DNA of 64,000 bases from Rapana venosa (taxonomy: Eukaryota; Mollusca; Gastropoda; Neogastropoda; Muricidae): positions 48,731,016 to 48,795,015 of the forward strand of contig CM054141.1 in NCBI GenBank assembly GCA_028751875.1, given 5' to 3'. A program made the position numbers and the translations under genes. Within the stretch, counting starts at the first letter, position 1; the number at the start of each line of letters is the position of its first letter. Of this stretch, positions 20,721-32,267 are shown one piece after another. The notes under the pieces were generated by a model. That model was not told where the DNA came from, searched no databases, and worked only from the letters and a program-made list of their open reading frames with translations.

Positions 20721-21400
20721 CGATGGATGAGCTTAACCAGCTTCAACTTCCCTCAGCAACACGTCCTGAAAATTCGAGGCAGCGCAGTGCAGTTTCTCAA
20801 CGACTCCTCGGGAAGTTTGAAGAGAAGAGGGAATAAAAAATGAGAAGAGCAGAAAAAGAAAGGGAAAGAGGAAGACAAAACTATATCTCATCCTCTTTTA
20901 TTTATTCCCTAGCCATTTTTATCAAACGTTTTACATCATGGTTTTTATCTACATTTGTTTCACTTTCAAACTAATTTAGTAATGTTGTTTTTAGATTTAC
21001 ATTTTAAGAAAATCTAAGAAAGAAGTATAAATATGTGAAGGAAATATTTAGACTTTCAGCATTTGCTGCTGAGTATGCGTAATGACTAGTTTGTCTTTTT
21101 TTGTCTTTTTTCAGAACATAGCCCCGGGCTGTCAGGGCTCTTTATCGTTTCATTTTGATCTGATGAAGCTGAGATTTTTTTTTTAAAAGATAGCAAAACT
21201 CGGCACACTTTGTCACCATCCCTTTTTTCTGGTGTATGTTGACTGACATTTTTTTGTGGTTTGTTTCTTCTTCGGTTGATTGCGCAGTGTTTATCTTTCG
21301 CTGTCTCTCTGCTCCTATTTTTGTCTGTCTGATATCTTTTCCTAGACATTTTTATATGTACACAAACATGTAACCATTCTCTTACAGTTTAAAGAAAATC
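20721..21400. other. Unique AT-rich stretch
   Basis: No gene or repeat recognised; the 87-residue frame on the minus strand at 21086-21349 is Lys/Arg-rich and resembles nothing known to me. Confidence 0.4.
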
Positions 21401-21404
21401 ACAG

Positions 21405-21765
21405 TATGTAGATTGCAAAATGTAGCAGAAAAGGTGACCAAAACATATGTTAGATTGCAAAAGGCACGAAAAACGTAATGACAATAATTGTTAGATTGCA
21501 AAAGGTATGAAAAAGGTACATAATGCATTTGCTAGATTGCAAAGTGCATGAACAAGTAGTCAAAACATTTGTTAGATTGCAAAAAGGTATGAAAAAGTAA
21601 TCAAAACATCTGTTACATTGCAGAAGTTATGAAAACAGTAATCGAAACATTTGTTAGATTGCAGAATTTATGAAAAAAGTAATAGAAATATTTGTTAGAT
21701 TGCAAAAGTTATGAAAAAAAGGCATTGAATACATTTGTTAGATTGCACAACATGTGTATGCAATT
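21405..21765. repeat. 41-bp AT-rich minisatellite, about nine diverged units
   Basis: The motif 'gattgca' recurs at 21411, 21453, 21494, 21535, 21575, (21616), 21657, 21698 and 21741, a spacing of 40-43 bp. Each unit also has a 'tatgaaaaa' and 'aaaacatttgtta' part. Units differ by several changes, so the array is old. Confidence 0.9.
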
Positions 21766-22073
21766 GGTAATTTTCATCTCGTTATAAGGGATTAAAAGTC
21801 AAAATCACCATACAATATAAAATAGAAGCAAGGAAATCAAAATAGGACCATCACTACAAAAATGAATTATTAATAGCTGGCTACATAACTGGCAAGTATA
21901 TGAGAATAATGTCACCATAAGTTTATGACTTGCCGCATGCATGATCAAACGGCAATCCTCATCATGAAGCAGTATTATCCTGAGAGTTTTGTATTCAAAC
22001 CCTTACGTATTATCTTTAGAACACCGAGTCTGTTTGGTATTAACTGCTTTTTATCTGTTTCTTTGTTTCGAAA

Positions 22074-22400
<327 letters not shown>

Positions 22401-22647
22401 ATTTTCAGTTTTCACCTCTCTCTTCACAAGTGCCTCTTGCAACCCAACGCGTCCACTTTTTAAAGTCAATAAAATGACGATGTATTTTAAAATACAACCC
22501 TACAAGTTACAGTTCTGAAGATACTATCGTGTTGATTTTGCCTTTGCTTTTGCTACCGCTTTTGGTTTTTGGTTTTTAATGTGTGTGTTTTTCTTCTTCT
22601 TTTTTGCATTTTGCTTTGTTCTCTTTTTGTTGTTGCTATGTAAATTT

Positions 22648-22998
22648 TTTTTATTTTATTATTTTATGTCGAGGATAATGGAATAAGCACTGGCATACGT
22701 TTTTACATCCAGTCCCCGTGTGTATACGGTTTTGTAAATTTTGTCATCCGCTCCTACTGGCACACAATTACCTAGTCTTGCGAAAGCGGAACGGGTTTTT
22801 AAAGTATGCGCAAGATTTTCTGCGTGCGTTTGCACTCGGGACCTCGGTTTATAGTGTCATCCGAAGGACTTTCGGGGGGAGTGGAGTGGGCACTGATGTC
22901 AACTCTAGAGGAAAAATCCTCTTGAACGAGATTCAAACCCGGGTCAGCAGATCACGATCGCAATGCTCATCACTCTAACCACCAGGCTATCCCGTCCC
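22648..22998 (-). mobile_element. SINE-A, copy 5 (full length)
   Basis: Complete order: 3' end 'gaggataatggaataagcac' near 22671, core near 22846-22870, B box region 'gattcaaacccggg' (22930-22943) with one change, A-box side 'ctaaccaccaggctatccc' (22977-22993). Confidence 0.9.
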
Positions 22999-22999
22999 A

Positions 23000-23640
23000 T
23001 CTATTTTCGACCCATCTGCGCGGAATTCTTCTTCCTGATCCACGCATGCTGATTTTCTTTACACATTGTTGCTTCCAAAGTAATATAGTGATTCAATTAT
23101 TCAGTAATGTGTGTGGGTATGCGTGTGTGAGCCTTTTTTGTTTTGAGTTGGGATTTTTCTAGCGTCAAGCTCTCAAGTGCCTTCAGCTTGCATTCTAACA
23201 AGTTTCGTGTCACTAAAAGAAAAATCAGTTGATTAGATTGAATGGCAGGAGAGAAATTGAAATTGATTAATTAAAGGCACTACTAATCATCTCGGTCTCT
23301 CTTCCGTTTTGTTCCTACACATTTTCAAAGAGACAGAACCAACAATCAGTCAAAGAGACAGGAACAGAGAGAGTGAGATAGACGTCAGGCAGACAGACAG
23401 ACATACAGATAGAACCAGGAAGAGGTATCTATGCATGAACAATTGCACCTTATACAAACGCTATCCATAAAAATGAATGATTTTAAAAAAAAAATTGATG
23501 CACTTATTCTTACAAAATCAACAACCACACATTTAAATGCTTCTCATCATACCACAATCAGTCGCAAGTTGGATGTTTATCTATACATGGCTGATCTATA
23601 ACTATCGTTTCATGAAAAAATAATCAAGAGGGAGACATAG
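23000..23640. other. Unique stretch
   Basis: Short CAGA patch at 23385-23405. No gene or repeat family recognised. Confidence 0.4.
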
Positions 23641-23717
23641 AGAGTGACAGAGACAGGGAAACAGAGAGAGACGGAGACAGAGACAGACAGGCAGACAGAG
23701 AGAGAGAGAGAGAAACA

Positions 23718-23772
<55 letters not shown>

Positions 23773-23930
23773 CAAAGAGAGAGGAGCTTCAGTCAGATAG
23801 GAAGACAGGCAGACAGAGAGACAGACATGCAGGCAGGATGACAGACCAACATACACGCAGGCAGACAGACAGACAAACAGCCAGACTGACAAACAGAAAG
23901 ACAGACCAACAGACAGACAAACAAGAGGAG
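23640..23930. repeat. (GA)n / (CAGA)n microsatellite
   Basis: GAGACA, GA (23718-23752) and CAGA/CAGG repeats, ending in degenerate CAGA near 23925. Confidence 0.9.
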
Positions 23931-23999
23931 ACAGAGCATGTTGGAAGCACAGGAGGATGTTATTTCACTGTGTCACTTAACATTGTTGCACTGGGAAAG

Positions 24000-24390
24000 C
24001 CCCAGTCAGGTAGTAACCTGATGACAGTGAAGCCTGTCCTGGTGCAACCTGGTGACAGTGAAGCCTGTGCTGGTGTAACCTGGTGACAGTGAAGCCTGTG
24101 CTGGTGTAACCTGGTGACAGTGAAGCCTGTGCTGGTGTAACCTGGTGACAGTGAAGCCTATCCTGGTGTAACCTGGTGACAGTGAAGCCTATCCTGGTGT
24201 AACCTGATGACGGTGAAGCCTGTCCTGGTGTAACCTGGTGACAGTGAAGTCTGTCCTGGTGTAACCTGATGACAGTGAAGTCTGTCCTGGTGTAACCTGG
24301 TGACAGTGAAGCCTATCCTGGTGTAAGCTGGTGACAGTGAAGCCTATCCTGGTGTAACCTAATGACAGTGAAGCCTGTCCTGGTGTGTCA
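24000..24390. repeat. 31-bp minisatellite, about twelve units
   Basis: Unit 31 bp, containing 'ggtgacagtgaagcctgt' and 'ctggtgtaacct', with few substitutions. Because 31 is not a multiple of three, the open frame on the minus strand cycles through all phases and is not a protein repeat. Confidence 0.95.
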
Positions 24391-24585
24391 CTTAGGGAAG
24401 AAGACACTCTGCGGAGAACTGCTCAGAAAGAAACAGACCTCATATTGCAAATGGTTTGACCCTTAACTTTTCACAATCTAAATGGAAAGGTGCGGGGTGG
24501 ACCAGGGCAGACTGCATCCAGGTCAATCATCTACCATTGCTTTTCTGTGTGGATTTGAACACCGAGATTTCTTTTCCTTTTCCCC

Positions 24586-24701
24586 CTTTTTTATTTCGAG
24601 GATAACGGAATAAGCACATGTGGTGTATTTTTGCGCACAGTCCCCATATGTATGCGGTTTTGTAAATTTGTCATCCGTTCCCTACTCGAGAGAGAGAGAG
24701 C

Positions 24702-24745
<44 letters not shown>

Positions 24746-24917
24746 GAGACGGAGACTTTGAAAGACAGGCAGACAAGCCTACTCTTCCGAAAGCGGTTCA
24801 AGTTTTAACGTGTGCGCAAGATGTTCTGCGTGCATTCGAACACTGGACTTTGGTTTATAGTCTCATCGAAAGGACTTTTGGGGGCGGAATGGAATCGGCA
24901 CTGATGTTAACTCCAGA
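24586..24917 (-). mobile_element. SINE-A, copy 6, split by an internal microsatellite
   Basis: Left part 24586-24690 has the 3' end and runs to 'atccgttccc'. Then a GA/CAGA block (about 24690-24775) replaces the usual 'accggcacacaatggc' step. The right part resumes at 'ctactcttccgaaagcgg' and ends after the core at 'gttaactccag'. The tRNA-like head is absent. Confidence 0.85.
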
Positions 24918-25780
24918 GTTTCAGGATTCAGAGTCCCTCCTTGGTAAGTGGCCCTTGTGAGGCTGGTGACTTACTCCCCTTGACACGGATACTTAGGCTC
25001 AGTTCTTCCTCAACATCTTAAGGAGTCTTGTTGGCATCGTATCTCATTGTTTTCTGGGAGGTACGGTGGTAATGGCTCTGGGAAATTCAAATTGGTGGAG
25101 CCCGTCCTCCTCCATGGCGCAGGATGCATGCTGGGAATGTTATTGTCATCCACGCCAGTTGTCTCTGCTGGCCTAATCCTCTGCCAAAATGTAGATGGGC
25201 TCTAATGAGTTATACAATGTTATGCAAGCATTCACACATGGTACATCCTTATCTGGCTTTTTTTCCGTAAAGGTTTTCATAAGTATGGAGGTGGTAATCC
25301 ATGTAAATTATAGAGGCGGGGGGTGGATCTTCTCAAAAAGCTTATATTATCAGAAACTTAAATCTTGTCTTAGCCACTGCCACATCACAAAAAGGATACT
25401 CTGACTACCAGGCAATCCAATGATGGAGACACAGGTTGTACATAGCAAAGTTATTCAGTATGCGTCTCACTTTTGTTCTTCTTAAACTGATCGAACTGGA
25501 ACACTTTTCACCTGCTTCCACCATTGTTTTCAAGGGCGTTTGTCCTTCCAGACATTAAGCAATATTTCGCGAAATCATAGGGTCTACACATAGACAGACA
25601 GACAAAGACATTCTGTTACTAAAATGTCTATAGTGACGATTTTGACTTGAAAACTACTTTCCTTTACAGTCGTGGCTAATACTGGAATGGTTTTAGGTCT
25701 GCAGATGTGGCTTTTCTTCATCATGGTTTTCTACCTGTGTGGTAGTGACTTCGGCCAGCGTAGTTTCAGGACATTCTTGT
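24918..25780. other. Unique stretch
   Basis: No gene or repeat recognised. Short (GT/GC) alternation follows at 25785-25850. Confidence 0.4.
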
Positions 25781-25992
25781 ATGTTTGTGTATGTGTGGGT
25801 ACGTGCGTGCGTGCATGCGTGTGTGCGTGCGTGCGTGTGCGCGTGCGCAATGTTACAAAACAGCTATCATCTTACGGAACTTTTTTTTTAAAATAAAGAA
25901 TGGTACTGTGCTGCTTGGCTTTGTTTGGCTTTACGATAGTCACCCTCCTCCCACTGCCAAGATAGCCACCATTCCCCTCCGCCCCCACCTGC

Positions 25993-26012
25993 TCCCCCCC
26001 CCCCCCCCCCCC
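25993..26012. repeat. C homopolymer
   Basis: A run of about 17 C flanked by CT-rich sequence. Confidence 0.9.
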
Positions 26013-26565
26013 TCTCTGCCCACTGTCCTGCTCCTCTCATTTGTGCTTCTTAACGTTATACTGTTGGTCTGTGCGTTAGTTTTCATAAAAAAAACATTCA
26101 ATCTTCTTGTTGTTGCTACGGAAATTTTTGTCGCCAAAACATGTTGTTTAGATGGCTTTACATGTGGTTCCTATGTTCTTTCTTTCTTTGCTTATCTGTT
26201 TTCATGACCCTTTGTTTTCTGTGTTACTTTCTTCTTGGCTGTTTGCTGCCAATCTTGTTCTATTATCAGTGTACGTCACCAAACTCTGCACAATGTTGCA
26301 TCAACAAAGCTTAAATTGAATTATTGAATAACGCCTGGAGGGGTAAGTATAGTGTGTTCCAGATGAGGATTTCTTTCACCCTGGAGCTCTGCTTTCGCTT
26401 TCTATTGTATGTTTTATGTTTGAACAAGACGTTCTTGAACAGAGTTTTGTGTTTTCTCTTTACGAAATGGAGTGAAGCGTTGAGGAGCAGGAACTATTCA
26501 GTTGGTGATGCAGTTCTCCTACTTAGATTGTTTGTCTGATATCTACCATTCTTCTTATATGCATG
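26013..26565. other. Unique T-rich stretch
   Basis: No gene, exon or repeat recognised. Confidence 0.4.
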
Positions 26566-26569
26566 TAAA

Positions 26570-26675
26570 CAGACAGACAGACAGACAGACAGACAGAGAG
26601 ACAGACAGAGAGAGAGACAGAGAGACAGAGAGACAGATGCACAGACAGAGACAGTGACAGAGAGACAGACAGAGA
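26570..26675. repeat. (CAGA)n microsatellite
   Basis: CAGA tetranucleotides and GAGACA steps. Confidence 0.9.
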
Positions 26676-26837
26676 TAATTTCTGTTTTCTGCTCATATGG
26701 ATTTAGGTGGCTATTTTTAATGTAGTTTAAAGAATTCTTGACTTTACACCCACAAGGAGCGTTGATCCGATGACCCGTTCTGTTCGATTTCATTTTACGT
26801 CTCTTCGTCCGTTCTGTCTGTGATTCATAGATCTATC

Positions 26838-26900
26838 TTCATTCCTTCCTTCCTTCTTCCTTCCTTCCTTCCTTCTTTCCTTCCTTCCTTCCTTCCTTCT
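26838..26900. repeat. (TTCC)n microsatellite
   Basis: TTCC tetranucleotides with two shifts. Confidence 0.9.
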
Positions 26901-27134
26901 GCTCGTTTGGCTGTTTCTGTCGGCGATTTGTCTTTAGTCTCCATTAATTTTGTCTTTCTCAGTCTTTCTTGATTTTTTGTCCGGTTGTCTGCATGCCTCC
27001 CAGTGTAAGTGCTAAGTGTCCTTTTGTTTACATGCCTGTTTCCTTTAGTGCTGGACAGTTTAGCCCAACACACAACACTCATGACTCACGGGTTGTGGCC
27101 TAAGGCCAATGTGCAGTAACAGTCTGACGTCTGA

Positions 27135-27550
27135 ACTCTCTCTCTTCCTCCCTCTCTCTCTCTCTCCCTCTCTCTCTCTCCATCCCTCTCTCTCTCCCTC
27201 TCTCTCCTCTCCCTCCCTCTCTCTCTCCCTTCCTCTCTCTCTCTCTCCCCTCTCTCTCTCTCCCTCCCTCTCTCTCTCCCCCCCCTCTCTCTCTCTCTAC
27301 CTCTCTCCCTCCCTCTCTCTCTCTCCCTCTCTCTCTCTCTCCCTCCCTCTCTCTCCTCCCTCCCTCTCGCTCCCTCTCTCCCTCCCTCTCTCTCTCGCTC
27401 TCTCCCTCCCGCTCTCCTCTCCCTCCCTCCCTACCTCTCTCTCTCCCTCTCTCTCTCACTCTCTCTCTCTCCCTCCCCCACCCTCTCTCTCTCTACCTCT
27501 CTCCCTCCCTCCCTCTCTCTTTCTCTCTCCCTCCCTCTCTCTCTATCTGT
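27135..27550. repeat. (TC)n / (CCCT)n polypyrimidine tract, about 415 bp
   Basis: CT dinucleotides punctuated by CCCTCC at irregular spacing. One strand is almost pure pyrimidine. Open frames on both strands are artefacts. Confidence 0.95.
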
Positions 27551-27584
27551 CCGCAGGGGCTCTCTTCTCTGCATATTCATCGTC

Positions 27585-27692
27585 ATTTTGCGTTTTAGAG
27601 CGTAGTTATAGGATGACAGAAACTGATATTTCCTCCTATTACAGCAGACAGCTTCCTTTAAATGCTAATCTAGGCTAATAAAACGTTGGCAA
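27585..27692 (+). repeat. Local island LR2, copy 1
   Basis: Contains 'gttataggatgacagaaact', 'cagcagacagcttcctt' and 'ataaaacgttggcaaatga'. Repeated at 29365-29472. In both cases a polypyrimidine or GT tract lies before and (AC)n after. Confidence 0.8.
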
Positions 27693-27699
27693 ATGAAAA

Positions 27700-27729
27700 C
27701 TACACACACACACATACACACACAAACAC

Positions 27730-27761
<32 letters not shown>

Positions 27762-27966
27762 AACAAACACAAACACACCCACGCGCAAGCGCGCGCCACA
27801 CACACACACACACACACACACAAACACTACACACACACACACACACATACACAAACACAAACAAACACAAACACACCCACGCGCAAGCACACACACACAC
27901 ACACACTCACGACTATCACACACAGACAGAGGCGGACGGACAGACAGACAGACACACACACACACA

Positions 27967-28063
<97 letters not shown>
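27700..28063. repeat. (AC)n then (GA)n compound microsatellite
   Basis: Two AC-rich blocks sharing an ACACAAACAC/ACGCGCAAGC pattern (27705-27800 and 27800-27905), then AC, then GA from 27970 to 28062. Confidence 0.95.
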
Positions 28064-28065
<2 letters not shown>

Positions 28066-28390
28066 GCTCTTAAATTCACTAACTGAAGATAAAAGTTTTC
28101 GTTTCACCAAAACCCATTTCTTTCAAATCACTTGACAGAAGATCAAGCCGTGAAGGCCATTTGCAGATTGTCAGAATATGCATCATAATTCCTCAAATAA
28201 CTGTTCATCTGGGTTTGATAATGCCGCGTGCTTGTCATCAAATATAAACGATCGTGACAAAGACCCCCATGATCAGTGATGTGGAGAAGACATTAAACAT
28301 GTTTTGTGGACGGTGGTGAGCTGTTGACAAAGACCCTGAAATTGAGAAATTAATATGGACAGGCTGTGAAACTCTGTGGGTGTCTCCGCC
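28064..28390. other. Unique island, possibly related to LR3/LR4
   Basis: Order of phrases ('tcacttgacagaagatcaag', 'gattgtcagaat', 'tcatcaaatataaacgatc', 'gatcagtgatgtgg', 'ctgttgacaaagaccctg') loosely parallels LR3 and LR4 islands. No gene seen. Confidence 0.4.
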
Positions 28391-28394
28391 TTGT

Positions 28395-28395
28395 T

Positions 28396-28467
<72 letters not shown>

Positions 28468-28476
28468 CTCTCTCCA

Positions 28477-28512
<36 letters not shown>

Positions 28513-28515
28513 TTC
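28395..28515. repeat. (TC)n microsatellite
   Basis: TC dinucleotides with a few shifts. Confidence 0.95.
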
Positions 28516-28857
28516 TGTGTTTGAGTGTGAATGTGTGTACAGACAAGAGAGATAGAGAGAGTGAGAGAGAGAGAGTTTATATGTGTACTTGTGTGCGCAT
28601 AATTGCACGTGTATAACAGAAAGAGAGACAGAGTAGCAGGTTTGTTCGAGTATGTGTGCCTGTGTGTGCACAATTGCACGTTCATGAGAGAGAGAGAGAG
28701 GGATCGTATTATCTTTAGTTAAAGATGATACAAAAAAGAACTTGCGTTGAAAATTGAAAGTATATTGAATAATATCCCACAAGCTGCGCTTGATCTGTCA
28801 CTATACTATCGTGCCATATTTGCCTTCGTTTCTGTTACAGCTTTCCTTTTCTTGCTA

Positions 28858-29200
<343 letters not shown>

Positions 29201-29244
29201 CCTTCCCTTTTCGTTTTTCTACCAGTATCTTTCCGCTCATTTGT

Positions 29245-29245
<1 letters not shown>

Positions 29246-29328
<83 letters not shown>

Positions 29329-29330
29329 CT
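29246..29330. repeat. (GT)n microsatellite
   Basis: About 40 uninterrupted GT units. Confidence 0.97.
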
Positions 29331-29364
29331 GTGCTTTGTTTGCTTTGTTTTCATCGGCATTTGG

Positions 29365-29472
29365 CGTTTCATGGCGTAGTTACTGGATGACAGAAACTGA
29401 TAGTTGCTGCTATCAGAGCAGACAGCTTCCTTCAAATGCTCTTCTAAGCTCATAAAACGTTGGCAGATGACA
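29365..29472 (+). repeat. Local island LR2, copy 2
   Basis: Contains 'gttactggatgacagaaact', 'gagcagacagcttccttc' and 'ataaaacgttggcagatga', matching copy 1 at 27585-27692 with about ten differences. Confidence 0.8.
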
Positions 29473-29691
29473 CACACACACACACACACATACGCACGCA
29501 CGCCCGCACGCGCGCGAACACATATACACTGCACACACGCACGCACGCACAAACACACTAAAATACACACACTTTCTCTCTCTCTGTCTCTTTCTCTGTC
29601 TCTCATTGTCTCTCTCTGTCTCTGCCTGTATGTCTGTCTGTCCGTCCATCTGTCCATCCGTCCGTCTGTCTGTCTGTCTGTCAGCCTCTCT

Positions 29692-29768
<77 letters not shown>
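29473..29768. repeat. (AC)n, (TCTG)n and (TC)n compound
   Basis: AC/GC alternation 29473-29570, TCTC/TCTG to 29680, then TC 29682-29766 up to the SINE boundary. Confidence 0.95.
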
Positions 29769-30122
29769 GGGATGGGATAGCCTAGTGGTCAGAACATTGC
29801 ACTCGCAATCTGACGACCTGGGTTCGATTGCCATCGAAGGGGATATTTTCCTTTGGAGTTAACATCAGTGCAGACTCCACTCTCCCCCAGAGTCCTTCGG
29901 ATGAGACTATAAACCGAGGCCCTGTGTGCGAATGCACGCACAATATCTTGCGCACATGTTAATCCTGTTCCGCTCTTCATAAGAGTAGGCCATTGTGTGC
30001 CGGTGGGAACAGATGACAGAATTTACAAAACCGCATACACACGGGGACTGTATGTAAAAAGTACATAAGTGCTTATTCCATTATCCTCGATATAAAAGAT
30101 TGAAATAAGTAAAAATTAAAAA

Positions 30123-30126
<4 letters not shown>
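29769..30126 (+). mobile_element. SINE-A, copy 7 (full length, inside (TC)n)
   Basis: The reference copy for this window. tRNA-like head: A-box region 'tagcctagtgg' (29778-29788), B box 'ggttcgattgcc' (29821-29832). The core 'cggatgagactataaacc' lies near 29898-29915. Body: 'gtgccggtgggaacagatg' near 29998, 'ggggactgtatgtaaa'. 3' end: 'cttattccattatcctcga' then an A-rich tail ending at 30126. (TC)n abuts both ends (29682-29766 and 30127-30207), suggesting insertion into a TC microsatellite. Confidence 0.93.

Positions 30127-30208
<82 letters not shown>
30127..30208. repeat. (TC)n microsatellite
   Basis: About 40 TC units immediately after the SINE tail. Confidence 0.97.
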
Positions 30209-30211
<3 letters not shown>

Positions 30212-30225
30212 CTCATTACGAACAA

Positions 30226-30512
30226 AAGACAATCATTTTCCTTTCAATGAAGCTTAATTGTCTGACATTGTTTGATGCCAGGCCAAGCCCGGAGAGCGTG
30301 TCAGGACTGTCAGAATGTGGATTTCTCTTCCTTCACAACTCCCTTTCTAGCTGGAGATGATAATTTTATTGGGCGTTTGTCATCAACCACAAGCGATCTC
30401 TGATGATTAGTGACAGGGATGACACGTTACACGTCCTCCTGGTGTGTTGGGGGCTGTTGAAAAAAGTCTTTGAAATAGAGGAACACTTGAGAGAAGAAAA
30501 TGTGTGTGGGGC
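30226..30512 (+). repeat. Local island LR3, copy 1
   Basis: Nearly identical over about 270 bp to 31143-31425: 'gaagcttaattgtctgacat', 'gccaggccaagcccggagag', 'gggcgtttgtcatcaacca', 'acacgtcctcctggtgtg', 'gaggaacacttgagagaag'. A GT microsatellite follows both copies. Few differences, so the duplication is recent. Confidence 0.92.
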
Positions 30513-30722
30513 ATGCACGTGCGTGTGTGTGTGCGTGTATGTGTGCGTGCACGTGCGTGAGTGCATGTGTATATGTGTGTACATGTCTCTGTGGGTAACT
30601 CTATGTAGGGTGTTATATAATTGGGTGTGTATGTAATTGTGTGTGTGTGCATGTGTTTGTGTGTGTGTAATTTTGTGTGTGCGTGTGTCTGTGTGTGTGT
30701 GTGTGTGTATGTGTGTGTGTGC
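30508..30722. repeat. (GT)n-rich tract
   Basis: GT with GC, GTAT and GTAA interruptions. Confidence 0.9.
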
Positions 30723-30944
30723 TGTCAAACAATGATAATTAATTTTTCCTTTCAGTGCTGGTTAATTGCCTCAAGTAATGCCAAGGTTCTCATAATGTTG
30801 ATTTTATTTCCTTCACACTTCTCTAGTTGGCGATGATATTGCAAGGTATCTGTCATCAACTACCAATGAATGCAACAAACCTGCAATGATGGGTGACAGA
30901 GATGACACTTTAAAAACTCTCTTGCATGTAAATGCCTAAACGCA

Positions 30945-30969
30945 CGCATGCATGCACACACACATATAT

Positions 30970-31000
<31 letters not shown>

Positions 31001-31142
31001 CGCACACACACTTCTCTCTCTACACCCCCCCCCCCCCTCTTCCTCTTTCTTTCTTTCTCTCTCTCTCTCTCTCTCTCTCTCCTCTCTCTCTCAATCTCTC
31101 TCCCTTTCTCTCTCTCTCTCCCTCTCTCTCTCTCTCTCTCCT
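30945..31142. repeat. (AC)n, C run and (TC)n
   Basis: AC 30955-31012, C homopolymer (31023-31037), then TTTC and TC to 31141. Confidence 0.95.
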
Positions 31143-31425
31143 AATCAAAGATACTCATTTTCCTTTCAATGAAGCTTAATTATCTGACATTGTTTGATGC
31201 CAGGCCAAGCCCGGAGAGCGTGTCAGGACTGTCAGAATGTGGATTTCTCTTCCTTCACAACTCCCTTTCTAGCTGGAGATGATAATTTTATTGGGCGTTT
31301 GTCATCAACCATAAGCGATCTCTGATGATTAGTGACACGGATGACACGTTACACGTCCTCCTGGTGTGTTGGGGGCTGTTGAACAAGTGTTTGAAATAGA
31401 GGAACACTTGAGAGAAGAAAATGTG
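31143..31425 (+). repeat. Local island LR3, copy 2
   Basis: See the phrases given for copy 1; they start 917 bp apart. Differences are a handful of substitutions such as 'aattatctg' for 'aattgtctg' and a two-base change at 'gaacaagtgtttg'. Confidence 0.92.
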
Positions 31426-31622
31426 TGTGTGTGTGCATGTGCGTGCGTGTGTGTGCGTGTGTATGTGTTGGGGAGGGTGTGTGTGTGTGTGTGTGTGCAC
31501 GCACGTGGTGTGTGAGTGTGTGTGTGTTTGTGTGTGTATGTTGTGTTTGTGTGTTTGTGTGTGTGTTTGTAAGTGTGTGTGCGTGTTTCTGTGTGTGTGT
31601 GTTCGTTGTGGGTGTGGGTGTG
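31420..31622. repeat. (GT)n-rich tract
   Basis: GT with frequent GC and GTTT interruptions. Confidence 0.9.
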
Positions 31623-32110
31623 CTTTCTTTCACTCGGTCTTTTTCTCTTTCTCATCCTATTTTTCCTCTTCTCTCATCTACCTCTTCTTCTATCTTTCAA
31701 TCTGAGTCTCTATTTTTCTGTGTCTTTCTGTGTCACATTGTTTTTGTCCCTCTCTGTTTCTTTGTCTACCCTTGTCTCTGTCTACCTATATTTGTCTGTC
31801 TATTGGACTGTCTGGCTGGCTGCGTGGCTAATGAGATCCTTCTCTCTTCTTGACATCTATAGTCATAAAACTACTGTGTTTTCTCTTTATCTCTTGCCTC
31901 CTTTCTCAGCCTCTTTCCTCCAAGTTATGTTCTTGCTCTTGTTTCTGTTTTTCTCTCTGTATTTATATTTCCTGATGTGTTTCCCTTTTTTCCTCTGTGT
32001 TCTGCAGTTTTTTGTTAGTCTGTTTGTGTCTTCTTATGGTTTGTTATGTCAATACATAAAGTTATTTCTAGCTTTCAAATAGCTATACAGGATAATTCAA
32101 AAAATACTTT
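31623..32110. other. T-rich degenerate (TCTG/TTTC) stretch
   Basis: Pyrimidine-rich with degenerate TCTG repeats to about 31830, then T-rich. The 169-residue open frame is Leu/Phe/Ser-rich and looks compositional. Confidence 0.5.
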
Positions 32111-32181
32111 CTGACATTAGAATAAAGGTGTTTTTAATTTTACATATCAGTCAAACTTATAAACGTTTGTCAGAGGAAACA

Positions 32182-32203
32182 CACACATACACACAGAGCA
32201 CAG

Positions 32204-32265
<62 letters not shown>
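32182..32265. repeat. (AC)n microsatellite
   Basis: Uninterrupted AC from about 32206 to 32264. Confidence 0.97.

Positions 32266-32267
<2 letters not shown>

Noticed and set aside
29770..29840. tRNA gene candidate
   Set aside because: A and B boxes are present, but the rest continues into a 340-bp repeated body and no proper cloverleaf with acceptor pairing was found. It is a SINE head.
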